From assembly GCA_046155605.1 (NCBI GenBank), contig JBJXFQ010000090.1, positions 1 to 15,792 of the forward strand: a stretch of DNA of 15,792 nucleotides. Direction: 5' to 3'. Positions 12,535-15,792 of the stretch are shown here, in pieces (the first letter of the stretch is position 1; each line of letters opens with the position of its first letter). Source of the DNA: JAEUIZ01 sp046155605. GTDB taxonomy: Bacteria; Planctomycetota; Phycisphaerae; Phycisphaerales; UBA1924. The notes below the pieces were generated by a model. That model saw only the letters and a program-made list of their open reading frames with translations, searched no databases and had not been told where the DNA came from. Position numbers and translations under genes: made by a program.

Positions 12535-15319
12535 ATTCACGCTCCTTCGATTGCTGCCACCGCATGTACTCGGCAGTCTGCCGAAGTTGTTCCTCCGCCT
12601 CCAGGTTCCTGATCTGCGGATCCTCTCCGTGCTCTACCAAGTCCAAGGCTGCGGGGGAGCGATCAACCCTCTTGGCTGCTCGTTCCAGATCGTCGACGCT
12701 GTCCGTGTAGACCACGAAACTGTTCTTCGCCCGCGTGAACGCAGTGGTGAAGTTCCCCCGATCGACAGGGCCAAGCTGGTCCTTGGCGGCCGCCATGACC
12801 GTGTCATCGGTGGTGAGTCCCTGCAAACTGTGGACAGTCGTGGCGTAGGCGTGTTTGTAGTGACAGAAACCCCGCGGCAGGATCTTCCACCCTTCGAGCA
12901 GCATGTCGCCATTGTCCATGCAGCACAGGACCTTGTGCACAGAGTTCGCCCCGAGCTCTTTCTTTGGACGACGGATGTCCGGGTCGTACAGTTGAATCGC
13001 TTCGGCGAACATCGCGCGGCCCTTGGTCAGCACGGTGAACACGCGGGTGCTGCGGGTGATCCTGATGTAGTCTCCCACCGCCACTTCGATATCTTTGGGC
13101 TGGTAGACCGTCCATCCGTCCGCGTGCTTCATCGGCAAGGCCTCCGGCACGCCGCCCTTAGCCCGAACCAGAACGTACCATCCAATTGGGTCCAACCCGA
13201 TGACGTTGTAGGGGACTTTGGTACGGTAAGGTCCCACTTCCCTGTGGAACTCGACGACCTGTCCAGCTTGATAGTTGCTCCGGTCAGCCTTTTGTGCGTC
13301 CGTCCACCGCAGGTCCTCGTAGCACTTTTTCTGTTTCGGGGACTGGAGCATCCGCTGCTCTTTCATTTCTGCCCGGATATGCCGGGAGAAGATGTCGCAC
13401 CCCTCGTGGGTCGGCGACACCCCCGTCACCTTTTTCTCCCCCTTGAGCTTGATGACGTAGTCGCGTGCGGCCGCGGCATAGCACTCCTCCACCGGTGACT
13501 CGTGGACCATTTGGTTTTGCTTCATCGCACCGAAGGCAAGGCCAACATCGCCCGAGTGCAGCGAGCTCGCGATCGATTTCATGAGACCGGTCTGCCGCAA
13601 GACCTCTTCCATTCGGTGAGAAACCACACCGGCGTGGTTCTGCATCAGCTGCACGAAGTTGCCGCGGCCCACCGGGTCGTTCTGTCCGCCGTCCCCGGTG
13701 CAGATCACTCGGGCATCGAGCTTCTCAATCAAGTCGACAAACCGCAGACCATCGCGTGAGCCGAGTTGCACCGCCTCGTCCAGCCACACCCAGCCCTCGC
13801 GAGCCTGGGTTTGGAGCCGCTCATCCAGCAGGAACGCCGCCACGGTCGTGGCGTCCTTGAAGCCCTCGGCACGGAGGACCTCCCGTGATCCCTGAGTCGT
13901 CGGGGCGAGCATCACGACCTTGTCCCCAAGCACCGGGCTGAGAACCTCACGGAGCTTGCCGTTCAGCACCGGCACGGTGGTCGCCGCGAGCCGGGTCTTC
14001 CCGGTACCGGGAGGGCCTTCGATGAGAATGAACCGGTCTCGCGAATTCAATATGTGGTGAAAGGCAGCTTTCTGGTCGGCGGAGAGGTCTTCAGGGGTCT
14101 TCTGCCGCGGTGCTGTGGGGGCAAACTTGCCCTTTCCTTTCCGAACAATATCGACCAGCTTCTGCTCTTCATCAAAGACCTCGCGGTGCGTCACCCATCT
14201 CTCACCGTCGAGGTCTCGCACGAAAAGAGCGTCGGTCTGCATCGCGTCCCGTACCTGCGACGCCGAGTACTTTCCGGGCTCCCGCCGGAGGCACTCCGCG
14301 ACGAAGGTGTTCTCGAGAACACTCGAAGACCGTGCGAACACGTGGTGAGAGACGGATTCGACGAGGCGTGCCACACGCCGCTGCAGCACAGCGGGCGACA
14401 TGTCATTGGTGATGGGACGCCCGGGTTTGACGGCCCGCACGGCCTTCGCGTCGCTGCTGGAGAGCTGGCTCCACCAGTTCTCCAGCAACTCGGCCATCGA
14501 CAGCTCGGGGCCCTTTCCCTTCCGTGTGCGTCGGCCCAGACCGCTCTTTTCCTCTGGATCGTCGATGCCTTCTTCGGCCGCCACTTCTTCGATTTTGGCG
14601 TCTCGTTTCGAGAACACCTCTCGGGCCGACTCGGGGACACCCACAATCTCCCAGCCGGTGCCGCGTCGCTCGATTCGGTACCCAAGTTCCTGGGTCAGCC
14701 GGGCCAGCTCGTTGTGAAAGAGAGCTTGGAAGTACGGGGCGTTGAACCATGTGTGCCGGAGCTGCAGGGCTTTCCACGCGGCCTCCACGGGGTCGAACGT
14801 CGCGTTCATGAGGAAGGCGTGGATGTGCTCCTGGGGGTCGGGGACCGACCCGTTCTCTGGGCGGGCCGTGTGGTGGGCGAACAAGGCAGCGATGACATTG
14901 CCGGTATTGCGGTCAGCGTTCGCATCGTCTTTGCGTACGCGGCAGCGAACGGAAGCTTCCACTTCGCCGAGTGTAAACCGAACCGCTTCGAGGACCGCTT
15001 GGGTGAGGCGCGGATCGTCGCACAGGTTGGCCACCACGGAGAGGCTCTTACAGGGGCTGAAGGTGAAATCGTATCCGGCACGCCGTTCCGGTTTGTTTCG
15101 GAGAGTGAGACGGTCACGGGTGATGGGATGCTCGTTGTCGACCAAGCGACAGAAGTGCTTGGACAGCACCATCCCCTTCAGCCCAAGCATCTCGGAACCC
15201 TGACCCCACCACTGGCCTGCCTTGGCTTGTCCGTCGGTGTAGTGGTCGCCGTGCACCAAACCGGAATGGAAATACGCCTTGGCACGGGCCCCGCTCTCGC
15301 TGACGGTGACTTTGAGCAT
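12518..15319 (-). CDS. MobF-family conjugative relaxase-helicase (TrwC/TraI type)
   Basis: A 933-residue two-domain protein that would nick oriT, stay covalently bound to the 5' end and unwind the transferred strand. The N-terminal relaxase shows candidate catalytic Tyr16 (KAYFHSG, where TrwC has YY), Tyr27 (GDHYTDG), WWGQGSEMLGLKG (37-49) and the three-histidine metal site with HH149-150 and DPQEHIHAF (His165, His167). The C-terminal half is a superfamily 1 helicase: GPPGTGKT (435-442), VWLDEA (511-516), CTGDGGQNDP (540-549), TVHSLQGLT (828-836) and FTTAFTRAKNSFVVYTD (857-873). ATG 15319 has GAGAGG seven bases upstream. It is about the size of TrwC. No coupling protein or secretion genes are in view, so the element may only be mobilizable. 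Confidence 0.93.
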   Translation of the reverse strand: MLKVTVSESGARAKAYFHSGLVHGDHYTDGQAKAGQWWGQGSEMLGLKGMVLSKHFCRLVDNEHPITRDRLTLRNKPERRAGYDFTFSPCKSLSVVANLCDDPRLTQAVLEAVRFTLGEVEASVRCRVRKDDANADRNTGNVIAALFAHHTARPENGSVPDPQEHIHAFLMNATFDPVEAAWKALQLRHTWFNAPYFQALFHNELARLTQELGYRIERRGTGWEIVGVPESAREVFSKRDAKIEEVAAEEGIDDPEEKSGLGRRTRKGKGPELSMAELLENWWSQLSSSDAKAVRAVKPGRPITNDMSPAVLQRRVARLVESVSHHVFARSSSVLENTFVAECLRREPGKYSASQVRDAMQTDALFVRDLDGERWVTHREVFDEEQKLVDIVRKGKGKFAPTAPRQKTPEDLSADQKAAFHHILNSRDRFILIEGPPGTGKTRLAATTVPVLNGKLREVLSPVLGDKVVMLAPTTQGSREVLRAEGFKDATTVAAFLLDERLQTQAREGWVWLDEAVQLGSRDGLRFVDLIEKLDARVICTGDGGQNDPVGRGNFVQLMQNHAGVVSHRMEEVLRQTGLMKSIASSLHSGDVGLAFGAMKQNQMVHESPVEECYAAAARDYVIKLKGEKKVTGVSPTHEGCDIFSRHIRAEMKEQRMLQSPKQKKCYEDLRWTDAQKADRSNYQAGQVVEFHREVGPYRTKVPYNVIGLDPIGWYVLVRAKGGVPEALPMKHADGWTVYQPKDIEVAVGDYIRITRSTRVFTVLTKGRAMFAEAIQLYDPDIRRPKKELGANSVHKVLCCMDNGDMLLEGWKILPRGFCHYKHAYATTVHSLQGLTTDDTVMAAAKDQLGPVDRGNFTTAFTRAKNSFVVYTDSVDDLERAAKRVDRSPAALDLVEHGEDPQIRNLEAEEQLRQTAEYMRWQQSKEREYEPEL

Positions 15320-15337
15320 GGGTGGACCTCTCTGATA

Positions 15338-15613
15338 TCATCTGACGCGTTCGCACTCACACTTTCGGCGCGACTGCTGTGCGGGTTCCCGGAGAGTGGG
15401 AATCCGTCTACAGACTTTTCCCCTAAGGGGGTCCGCACGCAGATCTCCGAAAGGGCCCGATGCCATGCCTTCTGACGACGGTAACAAGCGGAGCTCCGAT
15501 ACCCGCACAGACACCAATCGAACTTGGCAAATGTCCTCGCGTGTCGTTGATCTCCCCGATGCCGCGCCGACCGCGGCGAGAATCGACGTGAGGATGTGGC
15601 GTCTCTGCTTCAT
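15338..15613 (-). CDS. Doubtful small open frame with signal-peptide-like start
   Basis: A 91-codon frame beginning MKQRRHILTSILAAVGAASG, which looks like a basic-hydrophobic export signal, with AGGAAG eight bases upstream. Its ATG overlaps the stop of the frame before it by ATGA, an operon-like junction. However, the sequence after residue 20 has no domain character, and the frame runs straight through the candidate oriT. It could be a genuine start truncated or degraded downstream. Kept only as a weak possibility. Confidence 0.25.
   Translation of the reverse strand: MKQRRHILTSILAAVGAASGRSTTREDICQVRLVSVRVSELRLLPSSEGMASGPFGDLRADPLRGKVCRRIPTLREPAQQSRRKCECERVR
15379..15438 (+). other. oriT: Candidate oriT with nested inverted repeats
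   Basis: Located 60 bp upstream of the relaxase start. Outer arms GTGCGG (15379-15384) and CCGCAC (15433-15438) enclose three smaller repeats: GGGTTCCC/GGGAATCC (15383-15390, 15398-15405, one G-T pair), GTCT-AC-AGAC (15406-15415) and CCCCT-A-AGGGG (15420-15430). GTCTACAG right after the first repeat resembles the R388 nick region (GTCT/ATAG next to its IR2), as I recall it. A nick at 15409/15410 would send the relaxase gene in last, as is usual for MobF systems. Confidence 0.45.
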
Positions 15614-15699
15614 CGGTAGCGCTTCCTGCGCGCGGCCATCAGCCCGCCGGCGAGCAGAACCAAGCCGACGCCGGACCCACCGATGCCGACGGCGTGTGC
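15610..15699 (-). pseudogene. Truncated 3' end of a membrane-anchored protein
   Basis: The minus-strand frame ending at TGA 15612-15610 reads AVGIGGSGVGLVLLAGGLMA followed by ARRKRYR: a hydrophobic transmembrane helix and a basic tail, the usual end of a surface-anchored or PEP-CTERM-like protein. The frame stays open to the window edge, but beyond about 15690 the opposite strand encodes convincing transposase sequence, so I think this gene was cut there. Chance complementarity in GC-rich DNA is the alternative. Confidence 0.3.
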
Positions 15700-15792
15700 A
15701 CGCTCCGCGGCAAGGATGTGCGGCGCATCCTCGAACATGAGTTCGGCGTGAAGTACACGCTCGACGGGGTCTACCCGCTGCTGCACCGCCTG
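15670..15792 (+). pseudogene. Partial IS630-like transposase, winged-helix segment, running off the window
   Basis: The frame reads AGPTDADGVCTLRGKDVRRI and then LEHEFGVKYTLDGVYPLLHRL to the last base. This matches the winged helix-turn-helix segment before the DDE domain of IS630-family transposases (EFGV-Y-T---VY-LLHRLG). The usual upstream helix-turn-helix is not found in this frame: it is open only back to 15592, with no good start codon and no family likeness before about 15670. The copy is therefore 5'-truncated or frameshifted, or begins at a junction. Whether the rest is intact lies outside the window. Confidence 0.6.

Noticed and set aside
12368..13498. Plus-strand open frame (376 codons) opposite the relaxase C-terminus
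   Set aside because: No family likeness; covers the conserved helicase motifs on the other strand.
14054..15475. Long plus-strand open frame (473 codons) opposite the relaxase
   Set aside because: Shadow of the MobF gene, whose motifs on the minus strand are unambiguous.
1..15792. CRISPR array, rRNA, retron or integron attC
   Set aside because: No regularly spaced repeats, no rRNA-like sequence, no reverse transcriptase, and the 11709-11778 hairpin lacks the RYYYAAC/GTTRRRY ends of attC sites.

Overview
The window is GC-rich accessory DNA, most likely from a planctomycete of the Gemmata type, and reads as plasmid backbone or an integrated conjugative/mobilizable element. The taxonomic guess rests on recalled likeness of several proteins (the DUF932 protein, the tandem winged-helix protein, two small orphan families, an IS630-like transposase end) and on the GC-rich coding style; no rRNA or housekeeping gene confirms it.

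Layout. Positions 72-1850 (-) encode a 592-residue ParB/Spo0J-type protein. It is separated by a 504-bp palindrome-bearing divergent region from a DUF932 plasmid/phage-type protein (2355-3404, +). A tandem winged-helix, replication-initiator-like protein follows (3447-4637, -), then a 479-bp spacer with hairpins, a pyrimidine tract and short repeats. Next is a rightward cluster: a ParA ATPase broken by an apparent one-base loss near 5744 (5117-5991), a ribbon-helix-helix DNA-binding protein (5995-6447) and a predicted four-helix membrane protein (6473-7081). A cupin protein (7078-7800, -) meets that cluster tail to tail, and is divergent from a small XRE regulator (7881-8123, +) across a clear operator-like palindrome.

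The middle is cargo. A noncoding stretch with a perfect 22-bp-stem hairpin (8270-8326) leads to a DUF433/DUF5615 toxin-antitoxin pair (8541-9244), then an OLD-family ATPase-TOPRIM nuclease (9432-11165), a candidate phage-defence gene of slightly lower G+C than its surroundings. Two small orphan genes (11310-11612 and 11868-12173) flank a 70-nt imperfect inverted repeat with DnaA-box-like ends.

The right part is the mobilization module, on the minus strand: a 933-residue MobF relaxase-helicase (12518-15319) followed by an overlapping small orphan gene (12130-12534). Just upstream of the relaxase, 15379-15438 holds nested inverted repeats next to GTCTACAG, which resembles the MobF nick region of R388 and is my best candidate oriT. 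The right edge appears to be a junction between an IS630-like transposase fragment (+) and the truncated tail of a membrane-anchored protein (-).

Taken together: maintenance (ParB, ParA with an RHH partner, Rep-like protein), stabilisation and defence (toxin-antitoxin, OLD nuclease) and transfer (MobF with oriT) genes on one mobile replicon. No type IV secretion genes, coupling protein or integrase are in view, so whether it is self-transmissible cannot be judged here.
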